This document shows, piece after piece, positions 49,641 to 58,738 of a stretch of DNA of 64,000 nucleotides (the stretch's first letter is position 1; the number at the start of each line of letters is the position of its first letter). The notes beneath the pieces were generated by a model. The model worked only from the letters and a program-made list of their open reading frames with translations, was not told the origin of the DNA and searched no databases. A program made the translations under genes and the position numbers. Source of the stretch: Streptomyces coelicoflavus (GTDB lineage: Bacteria; Actinomycetota; Actinomycetes; Streptomycetales; Streptomycetaceae); assembly GCF_003112555.1 (NCBI RefSeq), contig NZ_BEWB01000011.1:62001-126000 (forward strand), read 5' to 3'.

Positions 49641-50801
49641 ATGACCGACAGAGCGACCACTTCGCGCAGAACCGTCCTGACCGCACTGCTCGCCGGGGCC
49701 CTGTCCGTCCCCCTCCTGGGAGCCGCACCCGCGTCCTCGGCCCCCGCCGGCCCGTTGGCGCTGCCCCGGCCCACCGGCCCCCACCCCGTGGGCCGCCGCA
49801 CCCTGCACCTCGTCGACCGGCGCCGCACCGACCCGTGGGTGCCGTCGGCCCGGGGCCGGGAGCTGATGGTGTCCGTGTTCTACCCGGCACGCTCGTCCGG
49901 CGGGACCCCGGCGGCGTACATGACCGAGGGCGAGGCGCAGCGCCTCCTGGACGCCAGGGGACTCGGCGGAGTCGTACCCGCAGCGACGGTCGCCGGAGCG
50001 CGCACGCACGCGCAGGACTCCGCACTCCCCGCGCCGGGCCGCTTCCCCCTCCTGCTGCTGTCTCCCGGTTTCTCGATGCCGCGCACCACGCTCACCTCGC
50101 TCGCCGGGGAGCTGGCCTCCCGCGGTTACGTCGTCGCCGCCGTGGACCACGCCTACGAATCCGTCGGGACGGAGTTCCCCGGGGGCCGGACACCGCCCTG
50201 CGTGGCCTGCGACCGGGTCGGCGCCGACGGCGGGGAGGCGGCCGTCGTGACGGGCCGGGCGGCGGATCTGTCCTTCGTGATCGACGAGTTGACCGACCCC
50301 CGGAGAGCGGGGGCGCTCGCGGGCGTGATCGACGCGTGCCGCGTCGGGGCCGCCGGGCATTCGATCGGCGGAGCGGCCGCCATGGCGGCGATGGCCGCCG
50401 ACGGCCGCGTACGGGCGGGGGTCAACCTCGACGGGGACCACTTCGTACGGGACGCGGGAGACGGGCTCGGCCTGCGTCCGTTCATGATGCTCGGCGCCGG
50501 GTCCACGCACAGCCCCGGCAGTCCCGGCACCGACTGGCCCACCACCTGGGACCGCCTGCACGGCTGGAAACGCTGGCTGACCGTGGCCGGGGCCGGGCAC
50601 TACTCGTTCACCGACCTCCCCTGGCTGGCGGGGCGGCTGGGGCTTGCCGACCCGGCGATTCCGCTCCCGTACGAGCGGGGTTGGTACATCACCCGCGACT
50701 TCGTTCGCGCGTTCTTCGACCTCCACCTGCGGGGCGTCCCGCAGCCACTCCTCGACGGTCCCACGGCCTCGCGCCCCGAGGTCGATTTCCACCGGCCGTA
50801 G
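49641..50801 (+). CDS. Secreted alpha/beta hydrolase (PAF-acetylhydrolase/lipase-like)
   Basis: This 386-residue protein has a twin-arginine-like signal (TSRRTVLTALLAGALSVPLLGAAPASSA). The catalytic elbow is AAGHSIGGAAAMAAMA with the Ser nucleophile. It shares the conserved LLLLSPGFSMPRTTLTSLAGELASRGYVVAAVDHAYES core of the PAF-acetylhydrolase/chlorophyllase-type group, an Asp region GVNLDGD and a terminal His in AGHYSFTD. It probably hydrolyses an ester outside the cell. It is convergent with the FAD/Fe-S gene (21-base gap). Confidence 0.9.
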   Translation: MTDRATTSRRTVLTALLAGALSVPLLGAAPASSAPAGPLALPRPTGPHPVGRRTLHLVDRRRTDPWVPSARGRELMVSVFYPARSSGGTPAAYMTEGEAQRLLDARGLGGVVPAATVAGARTHAQDSALPAPGRFPLLLLSPGFSMPRTTLTSLAGELASRGYVVAAVDHAYESVGTEFPGGRTPPCVACDRVGADGGEAAVVTGRAADLSFVIDELTDPRRAGALAGVIDACRVGAAGHSIGGAAAMAAMAADGRVRAGVNLDGDHFVRDAGDGLGLRPFMMLGAGSTHSPGSPGTDWPTTWDRLHGWKRWLTVAGAGHYSFTDLPWLAGRLGLADPAIPLPYERGWYITRDFVRAFFDLHLRGVPQPLLDGPTASRPEVDFHRP

Positions 50802-50822
50802 CGGCGGCGCAGGCGGCGGGCG

Positions 50823-53717
50823 TCACCGGCGGCGCTCTCGCTCCAGCCCCTCCGCGAGCACTTCCGCCAGATGCCGCCCCCGCACTCCCGCCAGCTGCTC
50901 CAGCTGGGTCCGGCACGAGAAGCCGTCGGCCAGGACCACCGCACCGTCCGGTGCCTCGCGCACCGCGGGGAGCAGCCGGTCCTCCGCGCAGGCCGCCGAC
51001 ACCTCGTAGTGGCCGTCCTCGAAACCGAAGTTGCCCGCGAGGCCGCAGCAGCCGCCGGTCAGGTCACCGGCCAGGCCCGCCGACGCGCGCAGGCGGCGGT
51101 CGGCCGCGTCGCCCAGGACCGCGTGCTGGTGGCAGTGGGTCTGGCCGACCGCCGGACGGTTCAGGGCCGGCGGGGCCCAGTCGGGGGCGTGGCGCTCCAG
51201 CACCTCGGCGAAGGTCAGCACCCGCTCCGCCAGCCGGGCGGCGCGCGGGTCGTCGTGCAGCAGCTCGGGCAGGTCCGTGCGCAGGGCCGCGGCGCAGCTG
51301 GGCTCCAGCACGACGACCGGCGCGGCCGTCTCAAGGACCGGGGCCATCAGGTCCAGCGTGCGGCGCAGCACCGCGCGGGCGCGGTCCAGTTGGCCCGTCG
51401 AGACGTACGTCAGGCCGCAGCAGACCCGGCCCCGGCGGGCCGCCAGCAGGGACAGGGCAGACCTCGACGTGCCGTCCCCGACCACCGCCCGCCCCCGCAG
51501 CGTCGGCGGCAGCGCCACCCGCAACCCCGCCGCCTCCAGCACCCGTACGGCCGCCCGGCCCACGGAGGGGGAGAGGTGCTCGGTGAACGTGTCGGGCCAC
51601 AGCACCACCAGGTCGCCGTCCCCGGCCGGTCCCCGGCGCCGCCCCCGCCACCACGCGCTGAACGTCTCCCCCGCCAGCCGCGGCACGTCCCGCTCCGCCG
51701 CGATCCCGCCCAGCCGCTTCGCCACGGCGGCCAACGGCCGGACCGACGCGAGTGCGTTGAGTACCGGCGCCGTCCGCGTCCGCGCCGCCCAGCGCAGCCA
51801 CACCGGCAGCCACCCCATCGCGTAGTGGGCGGCGGGGCGGCGGCGCCCCTCGTAGTGGTGGTGCAGGAACTCCGCCTTGTACGTGGCCATGTCGACCTCG
51901 ACCGGGCAGTCGGAGCGGCAGCCCTTGCAGGACAGGCACAGGTCGAGGGCGTCCCTGACCTCCGTCGACCGCCAGCCGTCCGTCACCAGTTCCCCGGCGA
52001 GCATCTCGTGCAGGAGACGGGCCCGCCCGCGCGTCGAGTGCTGCTCGTCCCCCGTGGCGCGGAAGGACGGACACATCACGCCCGCCCCCGGCACCGACGT
52101 CGTACGGCACTTGGCAACCCCGACACAGCGGCGCACGGCCGCCGAGAAGTCGCCGCCGTCGGCCGGGTAGCCGAACTCCACGTCGACGGGCTCGCGCGGC
52201 AGGACGGAGAAGCGCAGGTTGGTGTCGAGCGGGGCCGGGCGGACCAGCATGCCGGGGTTGAGGAGGTCGTCCGGGTCCCAGACGGCCTTCGCGCGCTCGA
52301 AGAGCGCCACCGTCTCCTCCCCGTACATCCTCGGCAGCAGCTCCGCGCGCGCCTGCCCGTCCCCGTGCTCCCCGGACAGCGAACCCCCGTGCGCCACGAC
52401 CACGTCCGCCAGCTCCTCGGAGAAGCGACGGAAGCGTGCGACTCCGGCGTCCGTCAGCAGGTCGAAGTCGATGCGTACGTGGATGCAGCCGTCGCCGAAG
52501 TGCCCGTACGGGGTGCCGCGCAGGCCGTGGGCGGTCAGCAGGGCGCGGAAGTCCCGCAGATAGCCGCCCAGCCGGGCCGGCGGCACCGCGCAGTCCTCCC
52601 ACCCCGGCCACGCCTCCGAGCCTCCCCCAGACTCCGTCCGGGAGGTGCCCCCAGGCATCCGCGTCGCCGTACCGCTCGCGTCCTCCCGGACGCGCCACAG
52701 CGTCCGCTGTCCGGCCGGGTCGGTCACCACCAGCGCGTCGACGACGTCCGCCGCCCGTACGACCGCCTCCGCACGCGCGCGTGCCTCCGCTTCCGTGTCG
52801 CCGCCGGTCTCCACGAAGAGCCAGGCACCGCCCCTCGGCAGTCCCTCCGTGGACGGCACCAGGTCGACCGCCATGCCCTCCACCGTCAGCGGGCCCAGCG
52901 GCAGCAGCCCGGCCGCCGCCTCCGCCGCACCGGCCTCGTCGGCGTAGCCCAGCACCGCCAGCGCACGCGCCCGCGGAGACTCGACCAGCCGTACGACCGC
53001 CTCGGTCAGTACGCCCAGCGTGCCCTCCGAGCCGCAGAAGGAACGGGCCACGTCCGCGCCGTGCTCCGGGAGCAGGGCGTCCAGCGCGTAGCCGGAGATG
53101 CGGCGCGGGAGGTCGGGGAAGCCGGTGCGCAGGCGGGCCAGGTCGCCGTCGACGAGGTCGCGCAGGCCCTCCGGCGCGCCGGCCCACTCCTGCCCGAGCC
53201 GCAGCCGCCGCCCCCGCGCGGTGAGCACGGACAGCTCGCGCACGCTGTCCGCCGTCGTGCCCCAGGCCACCGAGTGGGAGCCGCAGGAGTTGTTGCCGAT
53301 CATTCCGCCGAGCGTGCAGCGGCTGTGGGTGGACGGGTCGGGCCCGAAGCGCAGGCCGTGCGGCGCGGCGGCGTCCTGGAGGCGGTCCAGGACCAGCCCC
53401 GGCTGGACGACGGCCGTACGCGCCTCCGGGTCGAGCGCGACCAGCCGGTTCATGTGCCGGGTGAAGTCCAGCACCACGCCCGTGCCCGTCGCCTGCCCGG
53501 CGATCGACGTACCGCCGCCCCGCGCCACGACCGGCACCTCGCGCTCCCGGCACACCTCCAGTACGGCGGCCACGTCGTCGGCGTCCCTGGGCGCGACCAC
53601 CCCGAGCGGGACCCTCCGGTAGTTCGAGGCGTCCATGGTGGTCAGCGCCCGCGAGGTGACGTCGAACCCGACCTCGCCGCGGACGGTCCTGCGCAGTGCT
53701 GCCTCCAGATCGGTCAT
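50823..53717 (-). CDS. FAD-linked oxidase with C-terminal Fe-S domains (D-lactate/2-hydroxyglutarate dehydrogenase-like)
   Basis: This large 964-residue protein has an FAD_binding_4 domain (residues 30-230, VPVVARGGGTSIAGQATGTGVVLDFTRHMNRL), an FAD-oxidase C domain, then iron-sulfur motifs. CVGVAKCRTTSVPGAGVMCPSF and CLSCKGCRSDCPVEVDM fit 4Fe-4S sites, and CCG-like segments (VCCGLTYVSTGQLDRA and GGCCGLAGNFGFEDGHYEVS) follow. It probably oxidises a 2-hydroxy acid and passes electrons to quinone. The ATG at 53717 is assigned; a frame from 53777 also exists. It is divergent from serC. Confidence 0.9.
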   Translation of the reverse strand: MTDLEAALRRTVRGEVGFDVTSRALTTMDASNYRRVPLGVVAPRDADDVAAVLEVCREREVPVVARGGGTSIAGQATGTGVVLDFTRHMNRLVALDPEARTAVVQPGLVLDRLQDAAAPHGLRFGPDPSTHSRCTLGGMIGNNSCGSHSVAWGTTADSVRELSVLTARGRRLRLGQEWAGAPEGLRDLVDGDLARLRTGFPDLPRRISGYALDALLPEHGADVARSFCGSEGTLGVLTEAVVRLVESPRARALAVLGYADEAGAAEAAAGLLPLGPLTVEGMAVDLVPSTEGLPRGGAWLFVETGGDTEAEARARAEAVVRAADVVDALVVTDPAGQRTLWRVREDASGTATRMPGGTSRTESGGGSEAWPGWEDCAVPPARLGGYLRDFRALLTAHGLRGTPYGHFGDGCIHVRIDFDLLTDAGVARFRRFSEELADVVVAHGGSLSGEHGDGQARAELLPRMYGEETVALFERAKAVWDPDDLLNPGMLVRPAPLDTNLRFSVLPREPVDVEFGYPADGGDFSAAVRRCVGVAKCRTTSVPGAGVMCPSFRATGDEQHSTRGRARLLHEMLAGELVTDGWRSTEVRDALDLCLSCKGCRSDCPVEVDMATYKAEFLHHHYEGRRRPAAHYAMGWLPVWLRWAARTRTAPVLNALASVRPLAAVAKRLGGIAAERDVPRLAGETFSAWWRGRRRGPAGDGDLVVLWPDTFTEHLSPSVGRAAVRVLEAAGLRVALPPTLRGRAVVGDGTSRSALSLLAARRGRVCCGLTYVSTGQLDRARAVLRRTLDLMAPVLETAAPVVVLEPSCAAALRTDLPELLHDDPRAARLAERVLTFAEVLERHAPDWAPPALNRPAVGQTHCHQHAVLGDAADRRLRASAGLAGDLTGGCCGLAGNFGFEDGHYEVSAACAEDRLLPAVREAPDGAVVLADGFSCRTQLEQLAGVRGRHLAEVLAEGLERERRR

Positions 53718-53827
53718 GCCTCCAGCATGGGCGCTCGTAGCTCCGTACAGGTCCGCACGGCGGAGATCTCGTCTCATCGGACGGACATGTCTTCGTCCCG
53801 TTTGGCCGAGGCGATACCCTCCGGCTC

Positions 53828-54946
53828 GTGGCTGAGATCCAGATTCCTGCTGACATGAAGCCCGCGGACGGTCGTTTCGGCGCGGGTCCCTCCAAGGTGC
53901 GGGTGGAGGCGCTGGACGCCCTGGCCGCCACCGGTACGTCCCTGCTCGGCACCTCCCACCGCCAGGCGCCCGTCAAGAACCTGGTCGGCAAGGTCCGCGA
54001 GGGCATCCGCGAGCTGTTCCGGCTCCCCGACGGCTACGAGGTGATCCTCGGCAACGGCGGGTCCACCGCGTTCTGGGACGTCGCGACCCACGGCCTGATC
54101 GAGAACCGGTCGCAGCACCTGAGCTTCGGCGAGTTCTCCTCCAAGTTCGCCAAGGCCGCGAAGCTCGCGCCCTGGCTGGCCGAGCCGACCGTCGTCTCCT
54201 CCGACCCCGGCACCCACCCCGAGGCGCACGCCGAGGCCGGCGTGGACGTGTACGGCCTCACGCACAACGAGACCTCGACCGGCGTCGCCATGCCCATCAA
54301 GCGCGTGGCCGGTGCCGACGAGGGCGCCCTCGTCCTGGTGGACGCGACGTCCGGCGCGGGCGGCCTCCCGGTGGACGTCTCCGAGACCGACGTCTACTAC
54401 TTCGCCCCGCAGAAGTCCTTCGCCTCCGACGGCGGCCTGTGGATCGGCGTGTTCTCCCCGGCCGCGATCGAGCGCGCCGAGCGCGTGCACGCGTCCGGCC
54501 GCCACGTCCCGGAGTTCTTCTCGCTGCCGACGGCGATCGACAACTCCCGCAAGAACCAGACGTACAACACCCCGGCGCTGGCCACCCTCTTCCTCCTCGG
54601 CGAGCAGCTGGACTGGATGAACGGCCAGGGCGGCCTGGACTTCACCACCGCCCGCACCAAGGACTCCTCGACCCGCCTGTACACCTGGGCCGACGAGTCC
54701 AAGTACGCCACCCCGTTCGTCTCCGACCCGGCCAAGCGCTCGCAGGTCATCGGCACGATCGACTTCTCCGACGACATCGACGCCGCCGCGGTCGCCAAGG
54801 TGCTGCGCGCCAACGGCATCGTCGACACCGAGCCGTACCGCAAGCTCGGCCGCAACCAGCTGCGCGTCGCGATGTTCCCGGCGATCGACCCGGCGGACGT
54901 CGAGGCGCTGACGAAGTGCGTGGACCACGTCATCGAGAAGCTGTAG
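53828..54946 (+). CDS. serC: Phosphoserine aminotransferase
   Basis: This 372-residue PLP enzyme makes phosphoserine from phosphohydroxypyruvate in serine biosynthesis. The PLP lysine lies in YYFAPQKSFASDGG (Q-K), with TSHRQAPVKNLVG and GNGGSTAFWDV earlier. It is a class V aminotransferase of the actinobacterial SerC type. The GTG start is at 53828, 110 bases from the divergent oxidase. A strong terminator follows at 54971-55003. Confidence 0.95.
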   Translation: MAEIQIPADMKPADGRFGAGPSKVRVEALDALAATGTSLLGTSHRQAPVKNLVGKVREGIRELFRLPDGYEVILGNGGSTAFWDVATHGLIENRSQHLSFGEFSSKFAKAAKLAPWLAEPTVVSSDPGTHPEAHAEAGVDVYGLTHNETSTGVAMPIKRVAGADEGALVLVDATSGAGGLPVDVSETDVYYFAPQKSFASDGGLWIGVFSPAAIERAERVHASGRHVPEFFSLPTAIDNSRKNQTYNTPALATLFLLGEQLDWMNGQGGLDFTTARTKDSSTRLYTWADESKYATPFVSDPAKRSQVIGTIDFSDDIDAAAVAKVLRANGIVDTEPYRKLGRNQLRVAMFPAIDPADVEALTKCVDHVIEKL

Positions 54947-54970
54947 TCGCGACCACCGCTCCGACGACGG

Positions 54971-55003
54971 AGGGCGCCCGGCGGATCATCCACCGGGCGC
55001 CCT
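54971..55003 (+). terminator. Terminator of serC
   Basis: AGGGCGCCCGG (54971-54981) pairs perfectly with CCGGGCGCCCT (54993-55003), 11 bp, with an 11-base loop, starting 25 bases after the serC stop. Confidence 0.85.
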
Positions 55004-55120
55004 TCGCGCATCGGCGGGACCTCTGCTCCCCGTCGAACGGCTCCTGGCCGTAACGCCCTCGGAAACGACCGACCCGCGAAGGACAGGGCTACTGTCAGAC
55101 CGCCGTGGGAGGCTTCGTCG

Positions 55121-55498
55121 ATGGAGTCTTCAAAGGTGATCGAGACACTGTGGGACCGGATCCAGGCCCGTGACTGGGCGGGTGTGGCCGCGTTGATCGC
55201 GGAGGACGTCGTGGTCGAGTGGCCGATCAGCCTCGAACGCATCGTCGGCCGGGACAACTTCGTCGCGGTGAACCGTGAATATCCGGAGGGCTGGTCGATT
55301 CGGGTGCTCAAGGTGGTGGCCGAGGGCGACGAAGTCGTCTCCGAGGTCGAAGTGCCGCACGACAGTCTCGGCGTCTTCCGCGCGGCATCGTTCTGGACCG
55401 TCCGTGACGGGCGGGTCGTCCGTGGAACGGAGTACTGGACGAGCCTGGGAGCGGACCCGCGGCCTGAATGGCGGGCGTCCCTCGTCGAACCGATGTAG
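55121..55498 (+). CDS. SnoaL/NTF2-like small protein
   Basis: This 125-residue protein has the NTF2-like fold: IETLWDRIQARDWAGVAALIAEDVVVEWP, then four strands (VVSEVEVPH, ASFWTVRDGRVVRGTEYWT). This family includes polyketide cyclases and many ligand-binding proteins. It has no obvious catalytic residues. It is flanked by copies of a 17-base direct repeat (54968-54984 and 55506-55522), which is odd for a gene this size. Confidence 0.82.
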   Translation: MESSKVIETLWDRIQARDWAGVAALIAEDVVVEWPISLERIVGRDNFVAVNREYPEGWSIRVLKVVAEGDEVVSEVEVPHDSLGVFRAASFWTVRDGRVVRGTEYWTSLGADPRPEWRASLVEPM

Positions 55499-55505
55499 CG
55501 CCGAA

Positions 55506-55522
55506 CGGAGGGCGCCCGGCGG
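55506..55522. repeat. Second copy of a 17-base segment flanking the SnoaL-like gene
   Basis: CGGAGGGCGCCCGGCGG at 55506-55522 is identical to 54968-54984, where it forms the left arm of the serC terminator. The second copy has no matching right arm, so it is not a terminator on its own. Confidence 0.8.
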
Positions 55523-55635
55523 TACGGAGCGGTCGTTCCGGCAGCGTCGAGTCGCTCGGTCACCACCTCGAACACCCCGCGCTGCCTCGGGCCGGGCTTG
55601 AAGCTGACACCGTGTGAGGACCTAGCGTTGCCGCC

Positions 55636-56832
55636 GTGGACGACGGGACGTGGTGGACGGTCGGCGAGCTGGCACAGGCGACCGGGGTGTCGGTGCGGGT
55701 GCTGCGGCACTGGGACGCGTTGGGGGTGGTGTCTCCCGAACGTACGCCGAGCGGCCACCGTCGTTACGGCCCCGCGCACGTCACGCGTCTGTACCGGGCG
55801 ACGGCCCTGCGCCGGACCGGCCTGGGGCTCCGGCAGATCGCCGCGTTGCTGGCCCAGGAGGATCCGGACCCGGCGGCGACACTGCGCGCCCACCTCGACG
55901 ACGTCGAGGAGGACCTCCGACGGCGAAGCCAACTCCGCGACCGGCTCCGGGCCGCGCTCGAGAGTCCGGAGCCGGACCAGTTGACGAAGGTGATCGAGAC
56001 CATGACGATGTTCGAGCAGTACGTGCACGGCTACCGTTCCGAGGAGAGCACGCGCCTCGCGGACCAGGCGGACGCCCTCGCCGAGCTGTTGCACGCAGGC
56101 ATCCGCTTCCGGCCCGGCGAACGGGTCCTGGAGATGGGGTGCGGCGTGGGTGCCCAGACGGTCGCCCTGGCTTCGCGGAGCCCGCACGCGCACTTCGTGT
56201 CGGCCGACATCGCCCCCGAGTCGCTGAAGTCGGCCTCGCGCCGCGTCGCCGCCGCGGGCCTGGCGAATGTCGAGTTCGCCGAGAAGGACGTGTTCGCCCT
56301 CCCCGAACGGGAGGGCGGCTTCGCCGAGGCGTCCTTCGACCACGTCTTCGTGTGCTTCCTGCTCGAGCACCTGCCCTCGCCGGCCGACGCGCTGCGCCGG
56401 CTGCGTCGCCTCGTGCGGCCCGGCGGCACGGTCACGGTGATCGAGGGCGACCACGGCTCGGCCTATTTCCACCCGGACGACGAAGCCGCGCGCGCGGCCA
56501 TCGCATGCCAGGTCACGCTGCAACGCCATGCCGGCGGCGACGCCCTCATCGGGCGGCGGCTCTTCCCTCTGTTGCACGAGGCGGAGTGGTCGGACATCGC
56601 GGTCACCCCTCGCACCGTCTACGTCGACGGCAGCCGGCCGGACCTCGCCGAGAGCTTCACCAGACGCACCTTCACCGCGATGGTCTCCGGTGTCCGGGAG
56701 CCCGCCGTCGCGGCGGGGCTGACCGACCCGGACACCTTCGACGCGGGCATCGCCGCCCTGCGGCGCACGGCCGAACCCGACGGAGTGTTCTGCTACACGT
56801 TCTTCAAGGCGGTCGCACACCGCCCGACCTGA
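55636..56832 (+). CDS. MerR-type DNA-binding domain fused to a SAM-dependent methyltransferase
   Basis: The protein has 398 residues. Residues 1-100 are a MerR helix-turn-helix (WTVGELAQATGVSVRVLRHWDALGVVSPERTPSGHRRYG) with a coiled-coil (about 80-115). Residues 155-300 are a class I methyltransferase with motif I VLEMGCGVGAQT, and FVCFLLEHLPSPADALRRLRRLVRPGGTVTVIEGD. A MerR plus methyltransferase in one chain suggests a regulator whose ligand is also its substrate, or a self-regulated enzyme. The start is GTG at 55636, 137 bases after the SnoaL-like gene. Neither partner gene suggests a substrate. Confidence 0.88.
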   Translation: MDDGTWWTVGELAQATGVSVRVLRHWDALGVVSPERTPSGHRRYGPAHVTRLYRATALRRTGLGLRQIAALLAQEDPDPAATLRAHLDDVEEDLRRRSQLRDRLRAALESPEPDQLTKVIETMTMFEQYVHGYRSEESTRLADQADALAELLHAGIRFRPGERVLEMGCGVGAQTVALASRSPHAHFVSADIAPESLKSASRRVAAAGLANVEFAEKDVFALPEREGGFAEASFDHVFVCFLLEHLPSPADALRRLRRLVRPGGTVTVIEGDHGSAYFHPDDEAARAAIACQVTLQRHAGGDALIGRRLFPLLHEAEWSDIAVTPRTVYVDGSRPDLAESFTRRTFTAMVSGVREPAVAAGLTDPDTFDAGIAALRRTAEPDGVFCYTFFKAVAHRPT

Positions 56833-56856
56833 CCGTGGCTCGCACAGGCCCGCCCC

Positions 56857-57540
56857 TCAGGCCGGCCCCGCCCCGAGGGCGCGGCGGACCGCGTCGGCGC
56901 GGTCGCGGATGTGGGCCTTGGCGAACAGGTTGTTGATGTGGGTCTTGACCGTGGCCTCGCTGATGAAGAGCTTCTCCGCGATGCCCCGGTTGGACAGGCC
57001 CTGGCCGATCAGGGCGAGGACCTCGCGTTCGCGGGGTGTGAGGTCGTCCGGCAGGGGCTGCCGGGCCGCCTCGCCCGGAGCGGGCGCCGCCGCCCTCGTC
57101 CTGGCCGTGGCGAGCAGACGGTTCTGGACCTCGCGGTCGAGTACGGACTGGCCCGCGCCCGCGGCCCGGATCGCCCGGGTGATGTCCTGGCGTCCCGCGT
57201 TCTTGGTCAGGTAGCCGCGGGCTCCCGCGCCGAGCGCGCCCAGGATCGAGTCGTCGTCGGCGAAGGTGGTCAGGACGACCACCGCCACCTCCGGGTACTC
57301 CTCGGTCAGGCGGCGGGTGGTCTCGATGCCGTCCAGCACGGGCATGCGCAGGTCCATCAGCACCACGTCGACGGGGCCCGCGGCCACCGCCGCCAGGACC
57401 TCGGTGCCGTCCGCGGCCGCCGCCACGACGTCGATGTCCCCGGCCAGCCCGAGCACCGCCGCGAGCGGCTCCCGCACGGCGGCCTGGTCGTCGGCGACGA
57501 CCACCTTCAACCGCGCTGCTCCGTCCGTCTGTTCGCTCAT
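56857..57540 (-). CDS. NarL/LuxR-type response regulator
   Basis: This 227-residue protein has the acidic pocket Asp17-Asp18, the phospho-acceptor Asp63 in VLMDLRMPV, and Thr and Lys in VVLTTF and YLTKNA. The LuxR helix-turn-helix is at about 155-210 (LTPREREVLALIGQGLSNRGIAEKLFISEATVKTHINNLFAKA). It partners the histidine kinase just upstream (ATGA overlap). Its targets are unknown; the adjacent ABC transporter is a candidate. Confidence 0.94.
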   Translation of the reverse strand: MSEQTDGAARLKVVVADDQAAVREPLAAVLGLAGDIDVVAAAADGTEVLAAVAAGPVDVVLMDLRMPVLDGIETTRRLTEEYPEVAVVVLTTFADDDSILGALGAGARGYLTKNAGRQDITRAIRAAGAGQSVLDREVQNRLLATARTRAAAPAPGEAARQPLPDDLTPREREVLALIGQGLSNRGIAEKLFISEATVKTHINNLFAKAHIRDRADAVRRALGAGPA

Positions 57541-58718
57541 CCCGGAATCACTGCCTCCACCTGCCAGCCGCCCTGGTCCTGCCCCTCGGTGACCGGCCCC
57601 GCGCCGACGCTCCCGCCCAGCAGGGCGACGCGCTCGCGCATGCCGATCAACCCCATTCCGCTGCCGACGCCCGGGGTCACCGCGCGGGTGGCGGGCCGGT
57701 TGCGGATCCTCAGTGTGATCGACGACGCGGTGAACGTCAGGTCCACCCCGACGTCCCCGCCGGGAGCGTGCCGGGCCGCGTTGGTCAACGCCTCCTGGGC
57801 GATCCTCAGCAGGTTCTGGGTGACCTGGGCCGGCACCTCGCGGACGGTGCCGGTGACGGTGACGGCGTCGTGGTGGCCCGCCGACTCGACCATCGCGGTC
57901 AGGCTCTCCAGCAGCGGCAGCGCGTCCTCCCGCAGCGCGTGCACGGTCCACTGCGCCTGCTTCAGGCTCTCCTTGACCAGACCGTGCGCCTTGGCGTTGG
58001 CCTCCCGGACCTTCTCCAGGTCCCCCGTCTCGAGCAGGGCGTCGGCCAGTTCCAGCTGCATGTTGATGCCGGCGAGGGAGTGCGCGAGGACGTCGTGCAC
58101 GTCCCGCGCGATCCGGCCGCGCTCGGTGAGGACGGCGGTCCTCGCCTCCGCGCGGGCGGCGCGTTCCGCCGACTCGGCGGCCGAGAGCGCCGACCGTACG
58201 GCCTGGCGCTGGGTGCGGTTGAGGATGCCGACCACGACCGGGGCGCCCGTGGTGAGGCCGAGCACCCAGGGCAGCTCCGGGTTCCCCGGGCCGAGGTGGA
58301 AGTACAGGACACCGGCGCAGAGCAGGGAGCACGCCCCCGCGAGGGCGAGGGCCCGCCCGGTGCCGAGCCGGTATCCGACGTGTCCGGCGACGAAGTAGGC
58401 GAACAGGTAAGTCGTCCCGCTGTCGCCGACCCCGAGCAGGGCGGCCGCCGCGACGATGCCGGACGAGAGCCAGGCGAGCGCCAGCCGTGGGGGAACCCTG
58501 CTCTCGGGCACTCCCCTGGCCAGCAGTGCCGCGGAGTTGACCACGAAGAGGACGGCGACCGCCAGGCCCTGGCCGCCGAGTCCCATGGGCCGGATCGTCA
58601 CGGCTCCCACGGCGACGACCGCGAGGCTCAGGCCCCACTGCACCCGCGGGTCCTGACCGGGGACCGGACGCGGGTCCGCCCCCGGGTGCGGGGGCGGAGG
58701 GTTCTCGGTGGCGGACAC
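57537..58718 (-). CDS. Membrane histidine kinase (HisKA_3, NarL-group)
   Basis: The product is 393 residues from the GTG at 58718. The first 160 residues hold about five to six membrane segments. A dimerisation helix follows with the phospho-acceptor His in ERGRIARDVHDVLAHSLAGINMQLELA, then an HATPase domain (N box IAQEALTNAARHA, G box GSGMGLIGMRERVALLGG). It signals to the response regulator it overlaps. The N-terminal Pro-rich tail is short. No clear ribosome site precedes the GTG; a GTG at 58736 is an alternative. Confidence 0.92.
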   Translation of the reverse strand: MSATENPPPPHPGADPRPVPGQDPRVQWGLSLAVVAVGAVTIRPMGLGGQGLAVAVLFVVNSAALLARGVPESRVPPRLALAWLSSGIVAAAALLGVGDSGTTYLFAYFVAGHVGYRLGTGRALALAGACSLLCAGVLYFHLGPGNPELPWVLGLTTGAPVVVGILNRTQRQAVRSALSAAESAERAARAEARTAVLTERGRIARDVHDVLAHSLAGINMQLELADALLETGDLEKVREANAKAHGLVKESLKQAQWTVHALREDALPLLESLTAMVESAGHHDAVTVTGTVREVPAQVTQNLLRIAQEALTNAARHAPGGDVGVDLTFTASSITLRIRNRPATRAVTPGVGSGMGLIGMRERVALLGGSVGAGPVTEGQDQGGWQVEAVIPG

Positions 58719-58738
58719 CGGCAGAACATAGCGCACGG

